Below the pieces are notes generated by a model. It did no database searches, was not told the origin of the DNA, and was given only the letters and a program-made list of their open reading frames with translations. A stretch of 64,000 bases of DNA from Stichopus chloronotus. Its lineage: Eukaryota > Echinodermata > Holothuroidea > Aspidochirotida > Stichopodidae. The translations under genes were made by a program, and so were the position numbers. The first letter of the stretch is position 1; each line of letters starts with the position of its first letter. This document shows, in pieces, positions 12,154 to 23,600 of the stretch. The stretch is taken from the NCBI GenBank assembly GCA_021234535.1, contig CM037840.1, positions 16,013,415 to 16,077,414 on the forward strand, written 5' to 3'.

Positions 12154-15100
12154 TTTTATCATCTTTGTCATTTCTGTTCGAGATACTCGTTTACCATTTA
12201 TGACAGGAATAGCCCCACTAAACACAAAAACATGACCGTGAAATATGCCTTGTGTTTTTATCGAAGGTGTTTGTCTACTTTCTCCTGACCTTTTTCCTTT
12301 CTTTTTCTTTAGCCTGTAAGCCCTATAACTTTGTTGGATCACTGCTGCTGCAACATGCCTTTTTTTGTACCGCATAAAGTTAATATTGGCTTCTTTGGCA
12401 TCTTCAGATGTATCAGACATGATTTGGAAACAAATCCGCTTCCACATGTTATTCAAGGTAGCCAAGATAGGGTCCAACCGGTATCCTCCCCCATGCCTTG
12501 TGGTATGCTGGTAGTAGTAAGTGTTATGGAGATAGTTGGCATGCTCACCCCCTTCAGATTGCATGCGCCCTACAGGAAAGGGGGAAATCTTAATAAGTAA
12601 ACTGCCATAGTCAATGTATTTCATCATGTAAGGTGTAAAGGAAGCACAAGAATATCTAAGTTTAAAAAGTTGATAGAATTTCTCTGCTTCTTTCAAATAG
12701 AGATTGACATTTTCTTCAGTGTACCCCCATTCATAGTCTCCTGCCCGTTTGGATCCTTTCAAGCAACCATTTTTCAGCCTTGGCTTACAATCATGGCTGA
12801 TTATCTTGTGCATTGTGAAAAAATGTTTCCAGATGTCCACAACAAGTTCAAACTCTGTCAACATTTCTGGCAATCCCAAGGTTTCCTTTACACCTGCAGG
12901 TAACGTGTTTTTAATCCGAGTGTTGGGCACCACCCCAGTCATAACATGGGGAAACTGAGATTCCAAGCCAGTTGGAGGATCACTTAGTATTGCTTCAGCA
13001 TGTGTTTTATTCAATTTAACATCTTCAGGAACATTTCCCTTCATGACAACATGAAAATTTCCCTGCCTAACCCCCCTGCGATTAATGTTTTGTTCCAAAT
13101 TTTGGATGGTCTCTCTTACATATGTGTTAGAATCAATTCCCATCTGTTGACTTGCAACATTGGCCATAGCAAACACTCTTTGAATTTCTAAATTCAGTAA
13201 CTTTTCGGTTACTCGAGCAAGGCCATGTAATACACAAAATACAGTTCTCTGTAGAGGAATTGCCTCTAAAATTGAAGATGGTATGTCCCTATCAATTTCC
13301 TTTTGAATACCAGTTCTAAGTCCATGTTTGTCTGTATTTTTCCAGTCAGATTTTGAATGACTGCTATATATATTCCATCCAGTATCAGAAGTGGGTGATA
13401 GCTCCCCATCATCTCCCAGAATATGCTCAAGGAACATTTCATCGCCTGATAAGAAAAACTGGTGATCTTGCTTTTGAGCCTTTTCTATCTCTTTATTAAG
13501 ACAGCCATTCGGGTAACCAAGGTTTTCTTCCAAGTTATCCCTCGAGTCATCTTCATAAAAGATAGTGATTGGAAAGACTTCCAATGGATTTTGAAAAGAA
13601 ACACCATTTAAGATTGCTTCATTATTCAAAATGCTAACTGCCATGAATGTTGTTTTCCTACCACCAATCTCTCTCCCATCACCATACATTCGCCATTTAA
13701 TTGGGCTCTCAGCCCAGAAGTACTTGAAGCAGAGGATCTCCAGCAACCTTTCAAGACTTATCTTCCACCCAGTGGAAGTGCGTTTAGGTAAAAGGATTGA
13801 ATGAAACTCCTTCAAATACAACTTCTTCTGTCTAGTCTCTGAAACTGAGGGTAAAAGTCCTGGTAGCCTCGATCTAAGTTTACCAAAAAGTCTGGTACCA
13901 CTGTAATTTTCTTCAAGATAAATAAGTTCAGAGGCTGAGAATTTTATGTCATCTGTCATCACTTTCTGCAATTTTTTTCGTAGCATTTTCTTTCTTTTCT
14001 TTGTTGCCCTTAGACTTTTCAAAAAAGCTTCCAGGTTACCCTCTGAAAAGTAACCACAAAATTTGATATCATCCCAAGCTTTGGAAGGAGTAAAAAGGTC
14101 ACTGAATGTCTTCAATAATTCATTAGGATCCCCATTAAAATCATTGTTGCATACATCCTTCAATGCCTTTTTCAGAATGGCCTTTCTTCGAGAATTGCCA
14201 CCCGTACTTTTGCCATGTTTTCCTCTATAACTTTTTGAAATTCCTATTTTGGGAGACATATCTGCCTCGATTGATGAATTCAAGATATCTTTATCCTCTG
14301 GAGAGAGGAACTGCCTCATTGCAAAACTTTTCACAAGTTCTTGATGGGAAAGCTGGAGAAGTTCCTCTCGTAAGTCTTTGCAATCATGCCACTTATTCTC
14401 TGCTTTGTTTTCCAAAGCAAGCAGTAGGGCTGGGTAAGAAATATATTTTCTCTTCAACCCATTGAATATAAAGGCATAACTTTTTTGAATACCTCCCCTT
14501 TCTAATACACTGTCAATAGTTTTGTACCCTCTGTTCTTGATGTGGTTACTCATCCCTGCCAGAGAAAAAACATCTTGACATGAAAGATAAAGATTGTTCT
14601 TATGTATAGCTATATCCACTCTCTTACCAGTAATTTTTACATGTCCTGTGTGGTAACCCTGTTTGGAAGGCTTAGTCTTGCCTTTGGGGGTGGAAGTCGA
14701 GGGGATAGAAGTTCTGCTGGCATTAGGGGTAGATGTCTGATACTTACGTGATGTCCCCTGTGATTCATGAATTTGTGATTTACCATGTGTAGTGCTTGTA
14801 GATAAACTGGATATCACTTTCCTTGTGTTTTGTGGTGTGTTCTGGGGGGTTTCTGCAGGACTGTCTTCACACCAATCAATGTCACTTGACTTTGAACTGT
14901 GCTCTGTGCAACTGCTCCCACTCAGTTGTATGTTTTTGTTTAGGTCATTGGTTCTGTCATGATCAGTCAGTTTGCTACTACTCTTGTACCATTGTGCTTG
15001 ATATGGTTCACTTTTAGTCAAATTGGGTTCATTGCCATGTATGATGTCATCTTTCTTTAGCTTTGCTAAAACAAGCAAATGTATACCATTGTGCCTCTCT

Positions 15101-15888
15101 GACGTTGTATGTTGCCTCGAATGAAGAGATATGTTGCCATGTAAAGCAGATGTGAATGTGCTGTACCATTCAACATCCTGTTGCAGACCATCCAAACGTG
15201 CAAACTGCTGGCCTATTTTTACAACACACAAGAAATGTTGAGGTTGAACAAGGACTGCAGCAGTAACACAGTAAATTTCACCAAACATACTGCAAGTTTC
15301 TGAAATGGTGATTGGATGACGGTACCTATTTTTCCAATCCATAACAGCAAGTTCAACAATGATGAAATCTTCAGCAATCATTGTTTCATTTCCAATGCAT
15401 GCTCTGCATTTCTTTGACCAGTGACCCTCTATATGAGCAACTTCATGCTCTAGGCAATGTTCTAAAATGCCTTGAGATGCTTCTATAGACCTAGTTGTAA
15501 GAGTTAAAACTGGCATGATGGGATGAAGTGGACAAAGGCTTCTGAAACCAACATTTTCTATTTCACTTGAGAGGGCAATGAAACCCACCAGAGCCTCGGC
15601 TCTGGCTGTTCCTTTAGGGCAAAATGCCTTAGGATGGTACCTGACAAGCCATTCCCACACATGTTCTCTCATAGTGCAAACTGTTGTTTGCCTTTGTTCA
15701 CGAGATACGCAAAAGTATTCAACTTGATGGGTCAGCAAATTTCCAACTTTGTCAGAATTAAACACCTGCCTATCAAACATGTACATGCCAAAGTAGGCAA
15801 CTTCCAAAAGTACATCTATGGCACATGTTGCACCATGCTGATGAAAATTGCAAGATAAACCATTACGCAAATGGAAACTTGGTTCCAT
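12139..15888 (-). CDS. USP-like protease / candidate RNase H-like / IQ-motif protein, 1249 codons before a frameshift
   Basis: A single intronless frame from ATG 15888. Residues 1-260 look like a ubiquitin-specific-protease fold: Cys box FHQHGATCAIDVLLEV (C22), His box QPQHFLCVVKIGQQFARLDGL (H218, D233) and a possible zinc pair C161/C164. Residues 290-415 are a Ser/Thr-rich linker. Residues 417-510 are an unassigned compact region. Residues about 650-900 hold a candidate DDE/RNase H-like core: YGDGREIGG (D737), FFLSGDEMFL (D816) and LHGLARVTEKLL (E895). A conserved-looking QSEGGEHANYLHN box lies near 1110-1122, an IQ motif (VIQQSYRAYRLKKKK) near 1183 and a basic stretch after it. The frame ends inside a BRCT domain, which continues at 11504-12153. 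Substrates are unknown. It may be a transposase, a domesticated one or a host chromatin/ubiquitin factor. The RNase H call is weaker than the USP, IQ and BRCT calls. Confidence 0.72.
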   Translation of the reverse strand: MEPSFHLRNGLSCNFHQHGATCAIDVLLEVAYFGMYMFDRQVFNSDKVGNLLTHQVEYFCVSREQRQTTVCTMREHVWEWLVRYHPKAFCPKGTARAEALVGFIALSSEIENVGFRSLCPLHPIMPVLTLTTRSIEASQGILEHCLEHEVAHIEGHWSKKCRACIGNETMIAEDFIIVELAVMDWKNRYRHPITISETCSMFGEIYCVTAAVLVQPQHFLCVVKIGQQFARLDGLQQDVEWYSTFTSALHGNISLHSRQHTTSERHNGIHLLVLAKLKKDDIIHGNEPNLTKSEPYQAQWYKSSSKLTDHDRTNDLNKNIQLSGSSCTEHSSKSSDIDWCEDSPAETPQNTPQNTRKVISSLSTSTTHGKSQIHESQGTSRKYQTSTPNASRTSIPSTSTPKGKTKPSKQGYHTGHVKITGKRVDIAIHKNNLYLSCQDVFSLAGMSNHIKNRGYKTIDSVLERGGIQKSYAFIFNGLKRKYISYPALLLALENKAENKWHDCKDLREELLQLSHQELVKSFAMRQFLSPEDKDILNSSIEADMSPKIGISKSYRGKHGKSTGGNSRRKAILKKALKDVCNNDFNGDPNELLKTFSDLFTPSKAWDDIKFCGYFSEGNLEAFLKSLRATKKRKKMLRKKLQKVMTDDIKFSASELIYLEENYSGTRLFGKLRSRLPGLLPSVSETRQKKLYLKEFHSILLPKRTSTGWKISLERLLEILCFKYFWAESPIKWRMYGDGREIGGRKTTFMAVSILNNEAILNGVSFQNPLEVFPITIFYEDDSRDNLEENLGYPNGCLNKEIEKAQKQDHQFFLSGDEMFLEHILGDDGELSPTSDTGWNIYSSHSKSDWKNTDKHGLRTGIQKEIDRDIPSSILEAIPLQRTVFCVLHGLARVTEKLLNLEIQRVFAMANVASQQMGIDSNTYVRETIQNLEQNINRRGVRQGNFHVVMKGNVPEDVKLNKTHAEAILSDPPTGLESQFPHVMTGVVPNTRIKNTLPAGVKETLGLPEMLTEFELVVDIWKHFFTMHKIISHDCKPRLKNGCLKGSKRAGDYEWGYTEENVNLYLKEAEKFYQLFKLRYSCASFTPYMMKYIDYGSLLIKISPFPVGRMQSEGGEHANYLHNTYYYQHTTRHGGGYRLDPILATLNNMWKRICFQIMSDTSEDAKEANINFMRYKKRHVAAAVIQQSYRAYRLKKKKGKRSGESRQTPSIKTQGIFHGHVFVFSGAIPVINGKRVSRTEMTKMIKGQRW

Positions 15889-17695
15889 GAAATCAAAATA
15901 ACATTAGATAAAATCCATCAAAATGTTCCTTGAATAGTTTACAAAAACATACTCTAAGTCTACATGCTGTAGAGTTATTGCTGTAAACAGCAATAACTAA
16001 CGTCACTCTACTCAACACTAACAGTTTGGTATTGAATACCTGATGGGCAACACCTATGGACGGGGGGGGGGTTACATGTTAATCTACAGTATTCTCCATT
16101 CCCCTCCATAAAACACAGTAGAATACTGTCAGGGCCTAAAGTGGGTGAATCGTGACACCAACGTATGATGTTATGCTGTGCACATTGTATTAAAACTACT
16201 GGGGGATGCAATAGTATTGGAGATTGCCGGTGCATGATCATTACACTATTCTACATTTATACTGTTCACAAGCAAGGTTGTCATTAATAACATCACCTTA
16301 TATTCAGGAGAACAGTAAATGCTTACAATTCAATATGGCACAATGTTACTCTTTGCATTTAAAAACTTAAATATGTAATGATGTATGGTAATGCCCCCCA
16401 GCCTGTAATGTTGTTAAAAAAATAAAGTGTATGAGAGTGGAAAATATATTGAGATGAGACACTGTGTAATCAAATTTTAATTGATATTGCAAAGTAATTT
16501 GATAAAGTTACTGTTTGCTCTTACATTTTACAGTTTCTACAGGTTGCAAGAAACCACCAATGGCCACCTTCAACGGAAACTGCTAACCCTATCTGTGCAA
16601 CGTTTCCTTCCACAGTGAGCTGTTGCAGTTTTCTTTTTACACCGGGACAGATCTACAGTATTTCCAAAAATACCACAATTGATTCTTTTGTAAATCCCAC
16701 ACATTTAAATATAATACCACAAAATACTGCAAAAAAAAAATAACTTCAAAAGAAATTAGGCAATACTCAGACTTAACACCTTATGCTTCACAAAAACAAA
16801 GTTTAAAAAGGGAAAATGTGTGTAAAAACTGGGCGGCATCTCTTTACATTTCCAAGCATCTCCTTGTTACTACGTAATACTGCATTCCATGAACTGCAGA
16901 TAGTGTTGAGCAGAGGAAGGTTATTCTTGCTAGGAACTACATGTGCAGGCAAAATGCACACCAAATTCATGTCCCTTTGCCAAAACATCTACAGTACTAT
17001 ACCAATTCCTTAATGCTGTTGCCATCACAACACCCCTATAGATGTACACTATACTGTGCTGAAAAACAGGAATTAAGTGTGAGAGGCTGAGAGCTATGCT
17101 ACATTTAACTACAACCTGTACCTGCAGTATCATTCTCAATGCTTTTCTAGGGCGTACACATACTGTCCAAAACAAAGAACGCTGTTCAAATGAAAGCTAG
17201 CTTTAAATGTGCACTGTATAAATTCCTACTGTACCTCCCTTCGAGGATGTTTTGGTAGAGGGATTTATTGTTTGGACTGGGTATCTCAAACAATGTAAAT
17301 GTAAACTACCCAAGAGGGAACTTTTCCTCACACAATGATCAAGCACCTCAGCTGTGTTGCACATCCTTATTACCCCAAAAAATATCTTAATACACTAAGA
17401 GCCATATTTAAAATTGTGCTTGTGATACACGCATCATATATGTACAACTAGAAATTTTCAGTGATTGAACATACCTCAGTGCAAAAAAGTATTGACATGA
17501 ACCATGGCAATTCTTGTGTTTCAGTACCCTTGTTTGCTTCTAAACTGTAGCGAAGAGCAACACTCCTGTAGTTGTTAAAAATGTTAAAAGTAACAATGTA
17601 TCAAACTTGAAGAAGGAAAATGTGAGATGTTTAATTTCTTAATTTGAAGCTGAGTGAAAAATGTGAGGAAAAATTCCCCCTACCGGAAAGAAAGC
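15889..17695. other. Intergenic region between two minus-strand genes
   Basis: No supportable gene in about 1.8 kb. It should contain the promoter of the USP-like gene and the 3' end of the Tudor-like gene. A minus-strand AATAAA at 17269-17264 is the nearest clear poly(A) signal for the latter. A G10 homopolymer lies near 16062. Small open frames here have no family resemblance. Confidence 0.45.
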
Positions 17696-20600
17696 TCATT
17701 CAGTGTCCACGTTGTCATCGTCAGTAGGAAATGGGAGTTGCGCATTGTTAATGTATGTGGTAATATCCTCTCGGTACTGTTGTTTGTCCACAGGCCCTGG
17801 GTAAATGGCAGAATGCACTGTGCCATGGAGACAATCACTTTTCAACCAGAACAAAATCTGTGTGACAAAAGATGTGTCGCCAGAGATTTCTCTAACATCC
17901 CATCCACTTCCTAAAAATTGATCCAACTTGTGGATGGTGTTGTCCTTGTAGGAAAAAACAGCTCTCTTCCTAAACAAGGGATTCAATCCAAGGACATCGC
18001 AATCAATCTCTGGACAGCAAATTCCAACTGGGAAAGTTTTCCGTTGATTTTTAGACCGGAATGCTGAAGCAATTTCTCGACAGATTGCACTCTTCAAGCT
18101 GTTTAATCTTACAAGCTTTCTGAACGAGAAGTTTTCACGTACCTTGACCAAATGCTTCTCCATTTGTTCTTCTGCAACTTTGGAAGCCATTTTTTTGTCT
18201 TTTCTTGATAGAGTGTGCCTGTATGGTCTCAGGCGACTGACAGGTAAAGTCAAAGAAATGTCCTTCTCTACTCCTTCTGACACAACCCAACAAGTGGCAG
18301 TGAACATTTCATCAACATAACTGATCTCTCTGACTAAGACAAGAAGAGGCTTAGCAATTACCTCATACACCAAACCACAGTGGATTGTGCCGTCTTTTGC
18401 AGGAACATCAAAGAATCCTAAAAAAAGAGTGAAATACAAGTGGGTAGGATAAGTACAGTTTCGTAGATTCATGTTGTAAAAGAGCTTGATTTACTGAAAT
18501 CATATGCTAAACTTGAACAGCCAACTAACACATAGCTGATGGTTCAGGTACATGCAAACTCTTGCCATTTAGTTCAACCCCTTCCCATCTCCCACTCACT
18601 CCCTTGTCAGCCACTTAGCCAAAGTTGAAACTGGAGGACGTGGTCAAGATTTGGTGCTCTAGCTGTACATCAAATGGTTTGTCTCATGCTAAGTAAGTAA
18701 GTTACAGTACCCTTCTTGACATATTGTGGTAGTATGGTACAAGCTGAAAGTGCCACAAAAGAAAATCCTAGTTGTAACAAATGCATTTGTTCATATTGTC
18801 AGGATATCCAGAGAGTTGGAAAACTAAACCTAAATTCGTGCAAGTTGTGCTTACATAAACACACCTGAGGCATACCTGTATGTGACTGATGTTCTTGTAC
18901 AGGATCTTCACATAACGGATTTTCACCATGGGAGTCTGTAGATGAAATACAAAGATAACACTGACTATTCAAACTTCAGGGGACAGCAGGGATCAAAGAA
19001 TCTGGTCTGTGATTTGAGTCACTTATTAAGGCAAATCTATAATATTCTCTATATTTGAAATGAATTGTCAAGTATCTTTAGTGAGTACTTAACTGATCAC
19101 ATTTTATTACCAAGCAAAGTCCCCATAAAAAGAAAGCTGAGAGATGTTACACCACATTAACAGAAGTGAGCAGTCATCCCAAATTTATTCTGAAAATGTT
19201 GCAGATTCCCTACATATTTTCAAAATACTTTTCACCATGTTGATGAGCAATGCCTCCTAACAAAGCAGGCACTTCTGCTTCAAAATGTAATAATTCAACA
19301 AGAATGGCGTCCTTTGTTATAGATCAAAACTAAGTCATTCATGAATTAAAGTGCTGTAGCATGTACGCACAATCAAAGTGGAACAACTCAATCATGCATG
19401 TAAAACCAGAACACACAAATGCATTGTGGTTTCGATGATGCAATGATGACATTTTTTTATGAATGTGACATATATTGCATAAGGTGAGGATTTACTAGAA
19501 TAATTTATCTGGTCACCAATTGAGACTTAACTGCTATAGACACAATGACATCTGCGGAGCTAAGCTGATGACTGACATGCATCATATACATATACTCCAT
19601 ATGTACACCTGCCTCCTCAATAAGAGATATATCCAAGGCTTTCCAAGTTGCAGTACCCGTCTAAAGATTCCAGGTGTACATGGCTTTCACAAATTGACTC
19701 TTGTCGACCTAAGTGGCCTTCATCAAAAGACATAGGTTATGGGACACCCATACACTTACAAAACAAATCTGAGATGGGTGCAAGCTTCCCTCCTTGAGAT
19801 ACTGTGTTTAGAAGGAATTCACATTTTGAAAACTGTTGACACTATATGACCTTTGACATCCACCAGAACAATATGTTCCTTGTACCTAACGTGGTACATA
19901 TCAGAACTGTCCAATATTCCCTTCTTGAGATACCATGTTTGCAAAGTTTTGACAGTTTGACACCTGGTGACCCCAAACGACCTTTAACCTTCACCAAAAA
20001 TCTATACGGTTCTTGTATTCAGTGTGGTACATATTCATACCAAATATTATATCAATTCAAGCTTCTCTCTTTGAGATATTGTGTTAAAAGATAGGTGTCA
20101 CAAACATACACACACATACACACCTGCATGAATGCAATCGTTATGATTATCATCGAAACCAAAAAGTGTCACATTCTAGTAGATCGTGATACTACATAAT
20201 GGTATTACTTTACTGCTGGTTACTCTTTATGTCAACACACCACTTTGACTACTATTAACAAAACACGAAATTTTTTAAATGTTGACTTGAGTAACTCTTT
20301 GTGGTTTGGAGGAGCAAAGACGAATATCATTAAGACTTCAGTCCATCCATGGATTTTTTTTTTGTTTTTAAGTATCACAGCACCACACTAAGAGAAAGCA
20401 GAACTTGATCACATTCATAAAACCCTTTGGCTTTTTGTTTACTGCAAATTAGGTAAAGCAAATGCTTTTATTCCTCAACCTGCCAAAAAAAAATACAACA
20501 TACCAATTTACCAAACTGCTCAAAAGTGATTGACATCCCCTATGATTAAAAGTTTCAAGTCAGAACTCTGAATGATCTACTAATTCTACTTCCTCATACC

Positions 20601-23600
20601 ATACAAAACAGAAACAAACACTTCGTAAAAAGTTGATCTAGCTATAAAAAGTATTATTTTTACAGTTTCACCAAATGGAGAATTACTATTACTGATGATA
20701 ATTGAATAGCGTTAATTTAATGTGTGTATTTGTGTCATACAAAAAACATTCTGCCAAAAAGAGTAATCATCGCATTACCTTCCACATGCATGGACTGTGG
20801 CCTTTCGCTGTGACAGCCTTTTCTGGCCCGCTTCGTCTTTAGAACTGAACTTGGCTCTTCTGTTGATGAAAAAGAAAGTATACCCTACATGTTTTCTCTA
20901 TGCTTTTTTTTTTTTTACTTCATACATGCGTGGGAGATTTGCAAAATGTGTACATCTTCTTGAAACTTTGATTGATTTTTGACCCAAACTTACAGAAAGG
21001 CATCAATACTTTGAACTAGAGCACCATTGGTGCAGAGGCTCATACCTCAAAATCCTGAAGGTACCATTTATGTATCATTATGTCAAATCATAGGCACCTC
21101 TGAGTATCATTATACCTAATCATCAACATTGTACAAGAGAATCTGTAGGACTGCACAATTTTCAGAATTTCATAAACTTGTGCTCCAACAGTGCATAAGT
21201 TTGATCTTTATCAATAAACTAAAGTTGTGAAAATTTTAATGGGTACTACCAAAAAAACAATGCTTATAATCAGCATCAGTATTCATGTCCAATAATTACG
21301 GAAACCGTCAACTTTTACTCGTTTTTCTTATTGGTTTGTACTGGCTATGGGTATATGAATTGGTACTAATGTGGAAAAGTAAATGGTCATGAGTTTTCCA
21401 AAACCAATTTCAATCATTAGCAACTCACTCATCAGTGGTCATTTACATGTGACTCATAAAGGGCCCTCTTAGTTGAATTTTGATCAGTTACTAAAAGTGG
21501 TATATTTTGTGAAGACTAACTGAAGTTCACGGAACAACTCAAAGTGCCCCTTTAAGTCCATATACTGGTCAACACACCTAAGGGCAATACAGAGTTTCAG
21601 TTAGCATACCAACTAACACTGTCCAATTACTCAATTATCATTCATGCACGATAGGGATGTTTGAGATGTGTAGGACAGTTTAAAGGGGCACTTTAATGGG
21701 AGAAGGAGAAGCAATTTGCAGAATTTCATAAAATGGGCCATTGGGCCCACATGGGGTCTTGGACTACCAATTCCTGAACACCCTGAAGGGACCAATAATT
21801 GATTATCATTGTGACAAACCATCAACATAGTACAACATAATCTGTAGGAGAAGAAGTATTTTGTAGAATTTCCTAAAATGGTACAGTAGGGTCCACATGG
21901 GACCTTAGACTGAAACTTTTTTGTACACCCCAGATGAGGCACCACCTAGGGATTATTGTGTTCAAGTTAAATATAAATCCATGGATGCATGTGTGAGAAA
22001 CAACATTTCAAACAGAATTTCACATAATGGGCCATTGGGCCCACATGGGACCTTGGACCAAAAATTCCTGAACACCCCGAAGGGACCAATAACTGAGCAT
22101 CATCGTGACAAACCATCAGCATTGTACAATATAATCTGTAGGAGGAGAAGCATTTTGTAGAATTTCATAAAATGGGCCGCAGGGCCCACATGGGACCTTG
22201 GACCAAAAATTCCTGAAGACCCTAAATGGTCCACCACCTATGGAACATTGTGTCCAAGTTTCAGACAAATCCATGAAAGCATGACGGAGGAGAAGCATTT
22301 TGAACAATTGTGAACAGATAGAGTGACACCGCACCATTACAATAGCTCACACCAGCTAGCTGGTCTGAGCTAAAAAAAAATGGGCAACCATGCAAGTCAT
22401 GGTGACTTGACCGGCTCTGGTGACCTCAAATGTTGTTTGCTCGAAACCAAAAGCAATTGTAATCATCTCAATATACATGTCATACACAATCAAACATCAA
22501 GTTTTAATACCTATTGATATTTTACAGGATGTCCACATTATTGTCAGTCCTTTAGAACTACAGTACCATATTTAAAGTTGGAAAATTTAGCATTGTGCAT
22601 TCCTCCCTATGGCTAACAAATTCATTACTTGTTGTGCACTAGCTCAGACAACTGACAATTGAAAGTGCTCAAATGGTATTAAAATACTGTAGGAGACGTC
22701 CTTCACTTGATTCAATGCAATGTACATGTGTTTTGTATACAATAATAATACTTAACAAAATACTTATATTTAGCATGGAAAAGTGGCTCATTTCATGTTC
22801 ACCAAACAAGGTGTTTCAAAACCAAAGAGACACTGTACATAAGCAATGCTTTGTGGAGGGACAGTGCAGCCAAACTTCTGGCAGAATTTCAAAACATGAA
22901 TTTAAGCAATGCAGAAATGTTAAAGGTTTTTGCTTCAATATTTTGCATTGATTTTATATTTCATATTGATAATCAGATGGTTGATAGAATATCATTGACG
23001 CCAATCCATCATCACATCAGATGATTATCCAAAACCTACTTGTAACAATGGACAATATTAACCCTTCACCATCTTGTACTAATTTATATAGATAGCTAGT
23101 ACAAGCCATGGTCAAAAATTTCGAAAGACTTGACAGTTGTCATATTATTGGATTTGAAACTTGATAAATTATGCTAATTATAAGCATTCGCATGTGGATG
23201 TTCCCTTCAAAATCCCCACAAATGTATATGTATCAATGCTGCTTTTAATCCACAATTTCAACGAAATCAGTTACTGTATCTTCATTACGTTTGCACTTTT
23301 CATATCGAAGGATATTTAAATTTCATCGAAATTCTGCTGACAGTGATTTCTGCATCTACAGTATTGATCAATCAAGGTGAAAAATTGTTTTCACTGAATT
23401 TTAATGTGTTTCTTTTTTAAATGGAACCTTATCGAAATCAGTATTGTACATACTTAACATGAGATCAATCCAAGCTTGTGTTCTTGACACATAGTGTTTA
23501 CCAGGTTTACACATTTCTCACCTCAGATTACCAAAAACAACAGGTTCTGGTACCTGATGTGGTCCATCAGTACACTAAACAAGATCAGTGCAAGGTTGCC

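Noticed and set aside
14823..15017. Cysteine-rich plus-strand frame
   Set aside because: Shadow of the Ser/Thr-rich linker of the large minus-strand gene.
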